This document shows positions 11,101-22,120 of a DNA stretch of 64,000 bases, piece after piece; the first letter of the stretch is position 1, and the number at the start of each line of letters is the position of its first letter. Below the pieces are notes generated by a model. That model did no database searches and was not told where the DNA came from. It saw only the letters and a program-made list of their open reading frames with translations. The position numbers and the translations under genes are program-made. The DNA comes from Cyanophora paradoxa (Eukaryota; Glaucocystophyceae; Cyanophorales; Cyanophoraceae): positions 620,001 through 684,000 of the forward strand of contig QPMI01000408.1 of NCBI GenBank assembly GCA_004431415.1. Direction: 5' to 3'.

Positions 11101-11602
11101 ACTCCCTCCCGCTCCTCTTACCCCGCGCCGCGGCCCGCGTCTCGCCCCGAGCCCGTGCCGCCTCTCGCCAGCGCCACCCCCGCGCAGTCCAGGCCGCCGT
11201 CGACCGACGCAGCCGCGGCCGCGGCGGCGGCGCAGGCGGCGGGCGGCGCCCGGGCGCTCGTGCGGCGGTAAAGCTTCCTCAGGCCGGGCTTCCCGCTCGG
11301 CAGCCTCGGCCTCGGCGCTGGCGCCGGCGTCAATTGCGAGCGCGCCGCAGCCGCGCTCGGGGGCCGCGCTGCCGGCGGCGGGCAGCTCGCGCCGGCACAG
11401 CGTCGTGCAGGCGGTCGTCATCGACGACCGCCGCGCCGAGCCGGACTTGGGCCGGCCGCAGCCTCCCCGCTCCCTGCCTCTCCTCTCCCCACTCTGGGCC
11501 GGCGCCGAGGGCCCCGCGCCGCCGGCCGCCGGGACGCCGGGAGAGGATGCGGAGGCTGCTCCGCCTGCCGTCCAGACTTCGACGCCCGCGAAAGGCCACT
11601 GA
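8148..11602 (+). CDS. Multi-pass membrane protein with Cys-rich ectodomain, function unknown
   Basis: Exons were followed by frame and GT-AG borders. The first visible exon (about 8155-8285) is Cys-rich: CNVCRAGFFC, ACKGCEEAQLCP, in the style of GCC2/GCC3 (ephrin-receptor-like) repeats. A hydrophobic span GGLAGAVGGLLLLAGLAAAC lies near 8720-8785, followed by basic residues. A second span, AVATLVAIGLALLA joined to AAFVILQF, lies near 9318-9450. A probable lumenal region with NSS and NAT sequons and CELC follows. A third span, AGTALALGGQLVVSYYAAL, lies near 10535-10600. The C-terminal tail is Ala/Pro/Arg-rich and repeats RRARAASMVE / RRARTASMVE (about 10905-11020), then RSNSLP and RRHSVV, all basophilic-kinase-like sites. 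It stops at 11602. The start exon was not found. Large Cys-rich multi-TM proteins of this kind occur in protists; I do not assign a function. Confidence 0.55.
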
Positions 11603-12871
11603 CACTCCCGAATCCACACCAGATTATAATTAAGCTCCCCTTAAAGCTTGCATCATAAGCTAGCATGACAATCTCCCCCACTCTAGTTTAATTCTTTTCT
11701 TTAGATATCTAAGATTTAAGATATCTTAAGCTTTGATTTTAGATCTTCTGCTGATTCATTTGCTTGTTGTAGTCTGCTCCAGCTTGAATTGTCCCCTAGA
11801 GGCCTCAGCTACGTCCAGCTATCGCCAGCTATTCACAGTCTAGCTCTAATCTTCTTCTAGATCTGCCGCTTCGAGATTAACAAGAGATCCCTGCGGAGCA
11901 GGAGTGACCTTGGGGGCATGGGGGAAGGGGGCTTAAGCTTGCAATTGACACAGCTCGAGGGGTACGTGACTCGGGGGCAGGGTTGACGTCGGACTTGCCA
12001 AGTTGAGAAACTTGTACGTATACTATGGAACTTCGGAATTCGAATCATTGAATTCGAAGTTCGGAATTCGGAAGCCTTGCAATTGAAGGCGCCAAATTAA
12101 ATATGTCCTGCTTTACAGCTGGCCCAGTGGCAGCAGCGATCATCGGAGCAGCCTGGCAGCCTGGCAGCCGGCGCCGCTGATCAGTGATCACATATGCATG
12201 AGCTGCAGTACTAGTATCGATATCATATGCATGGCATGCGCATTAATATTCGGATTCATGGCAGATCATGGTATCCGGTACGTACATGGACATGCATATG
12301 CGCTCAGCGGCTGGTACTTGGTACGTTCAAGCTATCGTCGGGGGTCGAAGTAGGGTGCGCGCGCGCGCGCAAAGTACTATAGTCGCGATCGAAAGATTCG
12401 AAACTAGCATGCGCATGGGCCGGGGGTCGAACTGGGCCTGTCTACGAATGCGTACCCGTATTTCGGTCCGACCTCGCGTCGACGTCGGTTGGAAGAAGAG
12501 CTCCGAGCTCTCAAAGTCGCAGCGATCCCGAACGCGTGAAAGGTGCGCGTGCCCTTCTGTCCTGCCACGGCCGCCGGGGTTGGCCAGGGCTGGCGGTTAG
12601 GCGTCGGTTAGTGGTAATGGGCCGAAGTGCGCCGAACCGCCCAGACGACGTATGCCTGTTCGCCGCTAGTAATTCCGGCTGTCGCGAAGCGGTCTTGAAG
12701 GCTACTGTGCGCCTCAGCCCTCGAGCTATGCAGTTTAAATGCCGCAAGTGTTTCGAATGGGTGCCGAGTCGACCCGCTCGCGCTCCTGACACATAATCAT
12801 GCAGGTTTTCAGCATGGCTCTCTCGCAGTCGCACTATCTCCACCGCACCAAGAGCAGTGCGCGCCCCTTGA
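11603..12871. other. AT-richer intergenic spacer with dense palindromic hexamers
   Basis: No supported gene. GC content falls sharply compared with the flanking genes. Around 12180-12260 the DNA is almost a chain of 6-bp palindromes (TGATCA, CATATG, ATGCAT, CTGCAG, ACTAGT, ATCGAT, GATATC, GCATGC). It contains dispersed repeat copy B. The first exon of the peroxiredoxin may lie near its right end, for example after the ATG at 12814. Confidence 0.55.
11956..12092 (+). repeat. Dispersed repeat, copy B
   Basis: Same-orientation copy of the element at 7905-8020, slightly longer (extra TTGCCAAGT and TTGTACGTAT segments). It ends in a GAATTCGAA-rich stretch and AAGGCGCC. Confidence 0.75.
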
Positions 12872-13654
12872 CCCGAGTTGAACGTGCGACCGGCGTCCGA
12901 CGCACCACGTCCAGTGCGCTTGGGCGATACGGCGCCCTCTTTCGAGGCGTTCAACGCGGACGGGAGCGTGTTCGACTTCTCGGCGATCCTTGGCCGTGAT
13001 ATCGTGATCCTGCACCTTGTGCCTGGCGCGGCGGTCGACTTCTACACCAAGTCCTTGTGCGCCCTGCACATGCATTCAGACGACGCACAAGTTCAGACTG
13101 TCGGCGCGCAGGAAAAACTTCCAGGGTCTGAAGCCGCGGTTCGACGAGCTCGGTGCGATACTTGCCAAACTTCCCTTGACCATTCAATCTAATTTTTTGT
13201 AGGTGCCAAGGTGACGATTGGTTTCGAGTGCATCGCATGTTCGACCGGCTAACTCTCAGCGGAAGATTGTCAGCGTCATCGACCAGAACAAGCCCCGGGA
13301 GAATGCGGATATTGTTCGCCGGCTTGGCCTCACGTTCCCCGTCATCGCGGATCCTTACAACCGCGTGACTGTAAGCTCTGTTGCCAATATTTACCTGAAT
13401 GTCACTGACCTGACCCCCCCTGTCAGGCTCAGTATGCGCCTTCGGTTGCAGGGCTTTCCATCATGACGTATGTGATTGACCGCAATGGACGCATCCGCTA
13501 CACTTATGATAGCGTCGGACGCCCCTTCGACCACTCCGTCCGCGCTCTGGAGGCCATCCGGTCCTTTATTCCCGATGCCCCCGCACCCATTTTCGCATCG
13601 TCCACCGACCGTGCTATGGCTCCGAGCTCGGACGGCCCATGCAAGCTTATGTAA
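12872..13654 (+). CDS. PrxQ/AhpC-TSA-family peroxiredoxin-like protein
   Basis: Thioredoxin-fold peroxidase family that reduces H2O2 and alkyl hydroperoxides through a peroxidatic Cys. The order fits PrxQ/BCP proteins: RLGDTAPSFEAFNADG, GRDIVILHLVPGA, DFYTKSLCALH (Cys region), GLKPRFDELGAK, RKIVSVID, LGLTFPVIADPYNRVT, GLSIMTYVIDRNGRIRYTY, and a tail ending PSSDGPCKLM. Introns: about 13092-13125 (34 nt), two between 13160 and 13260, and 13370-13428. The Cys environment is unusual: YTKSLC in place of the T-x-x-C motif (TPVC or TPGC), so the catalytic Thr-Cys spacing is off by one. The start is not visible: a TGA at 12869 closes the frame, so an upstream exon must supply the Met. Location is unknown. 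Confidence 0.7.
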
Positions 13655-14066
13655 GCGCATGTTAACGCTTATTGCCCTGGTCTATTGTCATGTATGCGGT
13701 TTCCACTTTCTGTTTGCATCTGAAAGCCTTGGAGCACGCTCGAGCTGATTACGAAGCTCCAGAGCTGCAGTGTGCTGTGTTCATCTACAAAAGCTCGTGT
13801 GTGCTCCAGAGGCTCCAGGGCCTCTGCAAAAGCGTAATTAGAGTTCGCATTGGGAGGGAGATAGAGAAGCAGATTCACCGACTGCCGTCGATCCTCTTAT
13901 ATTTTGGAGTTCGAATTCTGCCGATTGTTCAACTCGGGAAGCCTTGAAGGGTCCGAAGGGGTCGGAAGGGCCACTAGTAGGGTACGCCCTCGATTGGTAG
14001 CGCTTCCGGCCAGCGGTCGCACAGTGCACGCACGTACGCACGCGTACAGCAAGCTCCGTACGGATC
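13655..14066. other. Spacer between peroxiredoxin and KGD4-like genes
   Basis: No exon supported. A 20-nt stretch, TGTGTTCATCTACAAAAGCT (about 13776-13796), recurs with one change inside the intron of the next gene (about 14161-14181). Confidence 0.5.
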
Positions 14067-14388
14067 ATGCATGCCATCGCGAGGAGAGGCCTCAGCGGCC
14101 TGGCAACTCGCAGGCCTTTAATTCAATTCCGACATGCGCTGAAGAAAGCAGGCGAGCGTGATGTGTTCATCTGCAAAAGCTCATTGCCGATATTCGCGCA
14201 CAGGAGCGGGGACCGAACAAGCGACGCAACCCGCGCCGGCCAAGATTGCGTCGACGCCTGCTCCACCTGCCCGCCCCGCATCTGCGACCTCTGCTGCATC
14301 TGGAGTAGTCGTTAGGACGCGCTCATCGCTGCGACCAGCGCTCTCTGCCCGGGAGATTGACCTCATCAACAGCGGAGGCGCGCTCTAG
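14067..14388 (+). CDS. KGD4: KGD4/MRPS36-like small mitochondrial subunit
   Basis: KGD4 (once called MRPS36 or Ymr31) tethers the E3 component in the mitochondrial 2-oxoglutarate dehydrogenase complex. Two exons, 14067-14157 and 14204-14388, with a 46-nt GT-AG intron, give 91 residues. The N-terminus MHAIARRGLSGLATRRP looks like a mitochondrial presequence and runs into PLIQFRHALKKAG, like the conserved P-L/M-I-K/R-F motif near the KGD4 N-terminus. An Ala/Pro-rich linker follows. The C-terminus RPALSAREIDLINSGGAL matches the family ending LS..E...I..GG. Size and two-motif layout fit. The match rests on short motifs, so this is a good but not certain call. Confidence 0.65.
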
Positions 14389-15006
14389 AAGCGGGCCGGA
14401 GAACGCGAAACACCTCACGCCGGCTCTAGAGCGCGGCTAGATTGTACCTTCATATTGTAGTTTTGCAACTATTCGTACGCATGGCCTGCTTCACAACGGC
14501 GCAATTTCGTACCGATGACGTTGCGCACTGCGGCAATGCCCTCAAGCTGGCGCAAGCAGTGCCGGCGTAAGGCGGGGCGCCTCCGCTCAGATTCGACGGT
14601 CAGATCGACGCCACGACGTGCGCATGCATGTTAGCGTTGGCCGAGCTCTAGCCTAGTAGATCTAGATCTAGATCTAGATCTGGGCTCCATGCTTCATGAC
14701 GTTGCTTCGAATTCCTGCCCAATTGCAACTTGGCAAGTGCAAACTTCGAAGTTCGAAATTCCGAGTTCGGCGAAGCGGACCCATGGCCAGTCCACTGCCG
14801 CAGTGCGTGGGGCGCCGCGGCGGGGGCATCGATCCCGGGCTGCACACCTTCACTTCAGATCATTGTAACTTGCTTGAGATTTCACTATAATCATTCATTT
14901 CACTGATTCAACTGTCGATCTAGAACAGAACACTGCGGCTGCACAAATGAACGTATACAAGTTTCTGACTGTCTATTGAAATAGGGCCAAGGCCCTAGCG
15001 CAGGTT
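14389..15006. other. Spacer downstream of KGD4-like and phosphorylase genes
   Basis: Convergent 3' ends flank this region; no exon supported. It includes an AGATCT tandem (14658-14682) and an AACTTCGAAGTTCGAAATTC palindrome-rich stretch near 14742-14768. Confidence 0.6.
14658..14682. repeat. AGATCT hexamer tandem
   Basis: Four consecutive AGATCT-type units. The array is perfectly palindromic overall, so it can form a hairpin. Confidence 0.8.
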
Positions 15007-16259
15007 TCACTGGGGGGCGGGGCGGGGGCATGGCTGGATGTTCCAGATATCGCGGGCGTACTCGTGGATGGTGCGATCCGAGTTGAACTTGCCACCACCA
15101 GCAGTGTTCATGACCGACATACGAATCCACTTCTCCTTGTCCTTGTAGAGGTTGTCGACGCGGTTCTGGGCATCCAAATCTGCACAGAATTCAGTCACCA
15201 AGCGATTGGGGGCCGAGAGCCAAACAATGGAGCTTACAAGATGCGAAGTCAGCACCAACAAGATAGAAATCGTTCCCATTGTACAGAGTCCCAAGGAGGG
15301 GGCCGTAGTAGTCCGCAGGACCGAACCTGAGTGGCCACAGGATGTCAGAAGGCGAAACTTCGCGGATTGGAGGAGTGCGACTCACCAGCCCTTGTTGATG
15401 GTGTCAACCACGCGTTGCAGGCGCCCATCAACGGGCTTGCCGCCGAACCTAGGCATTTTCAGTTAGAGAACTGCCCCTGGCGCATCCAGGTTATGAACGA
15501 ACTTCATCTCGTGGCGGGCATTCTCGATCTCGTGTGCCTTCAGCCCGAACACGATCATGTTGTCGTCCCCAACCTTCAGAGAGGGTTACATGTCAAAAGC
15601 TGGATGGAAGGGGGGCAGGTGAGGCGAATCACTTGCCTCTTCACGAATCTCAATGTTGGCCCCGTCGAGAGTGCCAAGGATGATGCCACCATTGAGGGAG
15701 AACTTCATGCAGCTGGAACAAGAAGATTAGCAGGAAGCCATGCAAGAAAGCAGCAGCTGAAGGGACCTGGTGCCCGAAGCCTCCGTGCCAGCAGTAGAGA
15801 TGTGCTGGGAGATGTCGTTTGCTGGAACAATGACCTCGCACTGGGACACATTGTAGTTTGGAAGGAAGACAACCTGGAAAGGAAGGGAACCACATGATCA
15901 AACAGAAACAGCCACAGCGAAAGGGGAACAGACCTTGAGGAGGTTGCCAACGGCGGGGTCGTTGTTGACCGCCTGCTGGACACCGCCAATGAGGCGGATG
16001 ACACGCTTGGCCATGACGTACGACGGGGCCGCCTGCAAATACAGTTGTTAGAGGAAAGAGGAAAGACAAAGCATCTTTCGCTACTGAATCCCAACACACC
16101 TTGCCTCCGAAGACGCAGACGCGGGGGACCATGTCAGCCTTGGCCTGCTGGCTGGCATCCTTGATCACGAGGTAGCGGTGGATGACCCTGTTGCTCGATT
16201 CCGTGAGAAATGGGAGTCGAAGGCAGAAATAGCGCGGCGCACGAGAGGATGTTGAGGAA

Positions 16260-16292
<33 letters not shown>

Positions 16293-19232
16293 GATGTCAA
16301 AGAGCGCGTTGCAGTCGACCTGCACACCGACGGTCCTGCATGCACATCAGACAGGGAGGGCGATCCGGGTGCGAGCCGCACTTGTTGATGAGGGCCGCGA
16401 GGCGCTGCTTGTTCTTCAGCTTGACGTCGGCCCACTCCCGGCGGAAGTCAGGGTTGTTAATGTGCGCGCGCAGGCCCTGTTGGGCCGGCATCAAAAACTG
16501 CAGGACGCGCTATTTATGAGACAAAGTGAACCTTGAGCGCGTCCAAGTTGGTGAGGAACGAGTCGTCCTCGAGCCACTTGGTGCACAGAGACGTGAGGGC
16601 GGGGTTGCACTGTCCGAGCCAGCGGCGGGGAGTGATGCCGTTCGTCTTGTTCTGGAACTGTAAAGCGGCAGGATTAGCAAAACCACGATGGCGTGGCGCG
16701 CGAGTGGTCGGATGTTCAGCTAACCTTGTTGGGGAAGATGGTGACGAAGTCGGGGAAGATGGTCGACTTGATGATCTCAGAGTGGATGGCAGCGACACCT
16801 GCACAAAGACATTTGAGAATTCTTTAAAATAAGATTAAGCAGCGCGGGGCGGACCGTTGACGGCGTGGGACCCGACGATGGCGAGGTTGGCCATGCGGAC
16901 CATCTTGGAGCCGCTCTCCTCGAAGATGGAGAGCTTCTCCATCTTGCGGCCGTCCCCGCGGAAGCGCTTCTCGACCTCCATGAGCCAGCGGCGGTTGATC
17001 TCGTTGATGATCTGCATGTGGCGGGGCAGGAGCTGCGAGATAAGGTCCACGGGCCACTTCTCCAGGGCCTCCGGCAGCACGGTGTGGTTGGTGTACGCGA
17101 ACACCTGCCGAGGGCAAGACGGCTCAGGAAAGGCGGTGCCAGAGGGAGCGTCGGCGTCGCGCCTTGGTGACGATGTCCCAGGCGGCGTCCCAGTCCAGCT
17201 CCTCCTCGTCGAGGAGGATGCGCATCAGCTCGACGATGCCGATGGTCGGGTGCGTGTCGTTCAGCTGCATCGCGACCTGCACGGGCCAGCGATGAGCGCG
17301 GGGCGGGGGGGCGCTGGGGCGGGCCCGCGGGCCTTGTTCGGGATCTCCTTGAGGTCCCTCGGCTTCTTCTTGAAGCGGCGGAGGACGTCGCGGATGGTGG
17401 CCGAGCAGAAGAAGTACTGCTGCTGGAGGCGGAGGGTCTTGCCCGACCAGGTCGCGTCCGCGGGGTAGAGGACCGAGCTGATGTTCTCCGACTTCTGCTT
17501 GTCCTCGATGGCCTGAGCGCGAAAGACTCAGTCTGGCCTGGCCGACGGGGCCGAAGGCGGAAGGGAGTGTTTCGAAAATAAGAAAAATATACCTTGAAGT
17601 AGTCGCCCTGGTTGAACGAGCCGAGGTCGAACTCCTGAGCAGGGGATCGGCTCCGGCCGAAACGGAGAAAGAAATAAACAAAGAAAGAGAAAGGAAGGCA
17701 CCTTGGCGGCGCGGGAGGACCAGAGGCGGATGTTGATGGTGTTCCAGGTGTCGTAGCCGGGGATGGGCACGTCGTACGCGACGGCGGTCACGACCTCCCC
17801 GCCCTCCCACTTGAACTTGAGGCGGCCGTTGTCCTTGTAGGACGACACGGTGCCGAAGAAGCGGACGGGGTACGTAACGTCCAGGCGCTCGATCTCCCAC
17901 TGCGGGGCGACACCGTCAGCACGGAGCCTCCCCCAACGCGGAGCAGAGCGGAGCGAACAGGGTTGCCGAAAGTGAGCCAGTCTGCAGGGAGGCGCGTCAG
18001 CGAGCCGGCGGCGCGCGGGCGCGAAAGAAACGAATCGCTCACAGTCGGGGACCTCCACCTGGGCGCCATCCTTGATGCGCTGCTCGAACATGCCGTACTG
18101 GAAAGAGAAGGAATCAGCGGAGGCAGGGAAGGACACGCCAGTGGGGGCCTGCCTGGTAGCGGATGCCGTAGCCCCAGGCTGGGTAGTCGAGTGTGGCGAG
18201 CGAGTCCATGAAGCACGCGGCGAGGCGGCCGAGGCCTGTGCAGTCGTGTAGGTCGGCAGCGCCTCGGCTGCTAAGCAAGCGAGCCGGAAGCGCGCACCGC
18301 CGTTGCCAAGCGCGGCGTCCTTCTCCTCGTCGTACAGATCCTCAAGCTTGTAACCGAGCTGGCGAACGGCCTCCTCGTACGTCGACTGCGGAGCGACGTA
18401 AGAAACAAAAAACTGCAATTGAAACTGGGAGCCGGGCGCGCCTTCAGGTCCAAGTTCATGAGCGCGTTCTGGAGCGAGCGGCCCATGAGGAACTCCAGCG
18501 AGAGATAGTATACGCGCTTCACGTCCTTCTCCGTGAAGTACTGCTGGGTATCGTTCCAGCTCTCGATGAGGCGGTCGCGCACGCTGCGCCGGGGTCAACA
18601 GGAGGCGGGGCGACCCAAAGGGCAAGACTGACCTGTAGGCAACGGCACGGTAGCAGCCGGAGTTATTGAAGTTGTACCGCGTAAGAGCAAGCGTGTGCTC
18701 GATGTGGTTGATGATCGAACGCTGAACGCCGCGGACGGCTACGCAAAGAATGAGTCCCTGGCGAAGGAGAGAGTGCGAGGGCGGACGCACAGCTCGGCAG
18801 GTAGGAAGCCATAAGGTCGTGGAGACGCTGCGCCTGAGCGCCGGACACGCCGGCGGGCATCGGGTGCGCCGGCCCGGTATCACCTGCACGCCGGCCCCCA
18901 AAGAGTCGAAACGCGGAGCGGCGCGGGCGGGAGGTGGCCGGCCGCGAATCTCACCATCGAAGCGGGCGCGCGACCCCTTGCGATGCTTGTGGCTCAAGCC
19001 GTACGACGGCCTGCGAAACGGGCGCGTACGCGCGGTCGGTCGGGGAGAGTGGGAATGGGATTTCGAGGGAGGACGTCATGTAGAGAATAGAGTCATTCAG
19101 AGCATGGGCTCAAATTCGGAAACACGGACGCGACAGGAAAAACAAGGGAGGCAACCGGCCACAACGAACTAGTACTCACGTGCCAAATCCACTTGGAGAC
19201 ATGGGCTCTGCATGAAGCGGAGTCGCCGACAT
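15007..19232 (-). CDS. Glycogen/starch alpha-glucan phosphorylase
   Basis: GT35 phosphorylase that releases glucose-1-phosphate from alpha-1,4-glucan using PLP. More than 15 exons join through about 50-80-nt introns. The start is [18 protein letters not shown], spliced to [14 protein letters not shown]. Landmarks: [126 protein letters not shown] and [17 protein letters not shown], followed by CMKFSLNGG (PLP-binding Lys present) and [10 protein letters not shown]. The end [20 protein letters not shown] is canonical. There is no obvious transit peptide, so a cytosolic enzyme is likely, and no 80-residue plastid-type (L-form) insert is evident. The PLP motif has Ser-Cys where Ser-Asn or Gly-Asn is usual. 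Confidence 0.93.
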
Positions 19233-19609
19233 CTTGCAGCTGGTGGTTGATTCAGCGAACTTGCGCCTCCACTCGCCGAGGACGACCGAACGAGTACCCC
19301 TTCACGCTCTCCTCCCCCCTCTTGGCGGCTTGCTCAGGGCTGGGCGACGCTCCTTTATGAGTCGTTCGAACACGCCGACCGCACACATAAACTTGGTTTG
19401 CTCCCGTCCCTTTAGTCGGTCGTGCTGCTGAGGTCCGGAGGTCGAGGCGTTTCACCTAGTTCCGCCCGCGCCGCGCCTCCGGAGCTGTTTCGACGCACAG
19501 TCGACCCTGCTGACGCCTCCCCACGGCCAGCCTGACGAGCAACCCACGTACCAAGTGCACCACCCGCGCACGCCAGGGCGGGAGCGCGGATCTACACCGA
19601 GAGCAGGCG
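19233..19609. promoter_or_regulatory. Divergent 5' region, phosphorylase / CTD phosphatase
   Basis: About 380 bp between divergent genes. The first exon of the rightward gene may lie here; an ATG at 19357 opens MSRSNTPTAHINL before a possible donor, but the join is not proven. Confidence 0.35.
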
Positions 19610-21077
19610 TTGCCCAAGAAATGGTGCGAATCGTCCGGCGGGACGATCCCTTCGCTCGGATCGCTGCGGGCCTGCCGCGGCGCTTGGCGAAGCAGCAAAC
19701 TCACGCGCTCGTCCCTCGCCCTCCTCGCCACGCAGGCCGCGAAAGCAGACACCTTCAGTCCGGCAGTAGACGAAACGAGCGACCGCCAGGATGCCCTGGG
19801 GCGGCAGATCGAGCGCCGCGCCGTCGGACAACCGACCGCCGCCGTCCCAGCGCACTCCGAGGGCGAGCAGCACCCCACGCGCGAGGAGATGGAGGCGCTC
19901 GGTATCACTCAAGTTGCGGAGCCGGGTCACTTCCGGGACGAGTCTGCGCAGGAGGAGGAACTGCGCGCCGCCGTTAGCCAAGTGAGCGTGAATGGCCACG
20001 CGCCCCAGATCGTCCCAGCCGAGGCGCCAGCAATCGAGCTTGAACCCGAGCCAGTCGCTCCGCGCCCCGGTCCGCTCCTTCCTCTTTTTCTTGAGCTGAC
20101 AAACCCTAGCCTGATGCATTTTGTTTCAAGTAGACAAACTGATGGACGGGTTCAGCTGCACATCTTTCTTGCAACGAGTGTTCAGTTGCTTCTCTCCTCT
20201 AAAGAGGGTCTGTCCTCTTATTCTTCTCCTTTCTGTTGCGCTCTTACCCACAACAGAGATCCGCTGGCTTGCCGGAGTCTGAGGGTCCAACTTATCTTCT
20301 GTCGCCTATTCGCCCAGAGGACGCCGGTCGGAAGACCCTTGTGCTCGATCTCGATGAGAGCCTCGTCCACAGTTCATTCCAGGTCCCTCCTTTTTTTGGC
20401 GTCTCCCCGGCCAAGCTTAAGTGCTTCGCAGCCGACGGCTGAGCCCGATATTGTCCTGCCGTTTGCTGTTGGAGATCACGTGTACACTATGTACGTGGGT
20501 AAGCGGCCAGGAGTCGATGAGTTCTTGAGGCGAATGGTGCGTGGCGACTCAGAGCAGTGTCTTCCCTTTTCCTAATGATGGTTTTCAGGGCGAGCTTTAC
20601 GAGGTTGTCATCTTTACTGCGAGTCTCTCGAAAGTGAGCGTTGCCCTTGTCCTCGACTGAAGAGTTTTTTGGGTGTTGATGCAATCGTGTTCGCAGTATG
20701 CGGATCCACTCCTTGACAAGCTGGACAAGCACAAGGTCATTCGTGCACGGCTTTTCCGAGATGCTTGCATCACGCTTCGTGGTTGCTATGTGAAGGTGAG
20801 GCCTTGTGGTCTTTTTGCGGTGCATGGAGTCAAAAGAACACTGACACATCCACTGCAGGACCTCACACGGTTAGGGAGGCCACTCAAGAACACCATCATA
20901 GTCGACAATTCCCCCGCTTCTTACGTCCTCCAGCCCCAGAACGCTGTGCCCGTCACCTCCTGGTTCGGCTCAACAGAGGATCGGGAACTCTACGACCTCA
21001 TCCCCTTCCTGGAGCAGGCAGCACACGCAGACGATGTGATCGAGTTCCTTGCCCGCCGTTCTGCGAAACTGTCGTAG
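19610..21077 (+). CDS. SCP/NIF-type RNA polymerase II CTD phosphatase (start incomplete)
   Basis: HAD-family phosphatase that removes phosphate from the Pol II CTD or related phosphoserines. The catalytic DxDx(T/S) motif is KTLVLDLDESLVHSS (about 20328-20378). Then come VLPFAVGDHVYTMYVGKRPG, ELYEVVIFTASLSK, YADPLLDKLDKHKVI, RLFRDACITLRGCYVKDL and LGRPLKNTIIVDNSPASYVL. The end is ELYDLIPFLE and FLARRSAKLS. These are all FCPH (NIF) blocks, in order. The poorly conserved N-terminal region (about 19740-20100) is Glu/Pro-rich, as is usual in plant and algal SCP-like proteins. There is no BRCT, unlike the FCP1-type gene at 42497-45258. An acceptor-like CGCCACGCAG precedes the coding frame at about 19738. 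The start codon lies in an upstream exon that I could not fix. Confidence 0.85.
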
Positions 21078-22120
21078 TCCTGATGAAAGCTTGTTTGCCA
21101 GTGCGGTGGGTTTTTTTTGTATTCTTTTTACCGTTCCACACTGCAAAAAGCTGCAAAAAGTATTGGAATGAATCCCAGCCCCGAGCCGCTAAGAAGGGGG
21201 AGGTCTAAAATGGCGTGGATACCAGAGCGGCTTGGTTTGGTGGTCCTTCGGGAGTGGAGCACATACTTGAGAAGCACCTGTGTGACCAGCCGCGCTGAGC
21301 TGCATGCAAGATGTCAGCGACTCCGCTTCATGGAGCTCGAGAGCCCGGCCCGGCGCCGGTGGCCCATCGATATCATACAAGTGGCATGCAATGTCGCCAG
21401 CTGCAGGCCAAGTTTAATTATAAGTGGATTTGGCGCCGGCCCATGACTCTAGATCTTGGCGCCGGCCCATCTTGCGTTGGATGCCTCCGGATCCCGGCCC
21501 AGAAAATCCGATCAATTGCCGCAGTGCAAAGACGTCCAACGTTAACCTCTAATCGTAATCGCAACCTCTAATCGTAATCCCAGTTCCGCTCAAAGACGTC
21601 CTATAGCCAAGGGATGCCATGCCATGATGGTCATGATCATGATGGAATTAAGGCATGCATATGACACTGTGACACCAACAGCTGCAGTACCGGTCCGACG
21701 GTCTTTCTCAGGCCCTGATCATGAGGGCCCTTATCCCATGGCCATATGCATGCCACTCTCCGATCATCGGATCGAGGCTCCTGAGGATCCCTTGCTAATT
21801 ATAAAGCCGACTGCCAGGTTGACTAGGCGTGTACATGTATATTGCAATTCAAAATGATTATCAAGTTATCATAGTTTCAGAGTTTTATTGCAACTGGGCC
21901 GAGATCAAATGCATGATCATGATCGACATTATGGATCAAGCTGGCATTCATTCAATGAGTCTAACCATGTGTATGCCAGCAAGTCATCATGATCAGGCTC
22001 TGATATTGAACAAGTCATCAGAGGCAAGGCTGCAGGATCAATTGCTTGAACACTCACTGCAAAATATTAATACTCTACAACAAAAGTTCTGTGTTCGTAA
22101 GACGACCACTTCTCAAACAG
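21078..22120. other. Intergenic spacer, AT-richer
   Basis: Convergent 3' ends flank about 1 kb with no supported gene. It contains a short (CTAATCGTAATC) tandem at 21546-21582, GATCATG/CATGATC palindromes around 21620-21730 and 21900-22000, and generally lower GC. A gene-poor, repeat-like character is all I can support. Confidence 0.6.

Noticed and set aside
12511-12954. Leftward open frame of 147 codons upstream of the peroxiredoxin
   Set aside because: No recognisable motif and it overlaps the peroxiredoxin exon on the other strand.
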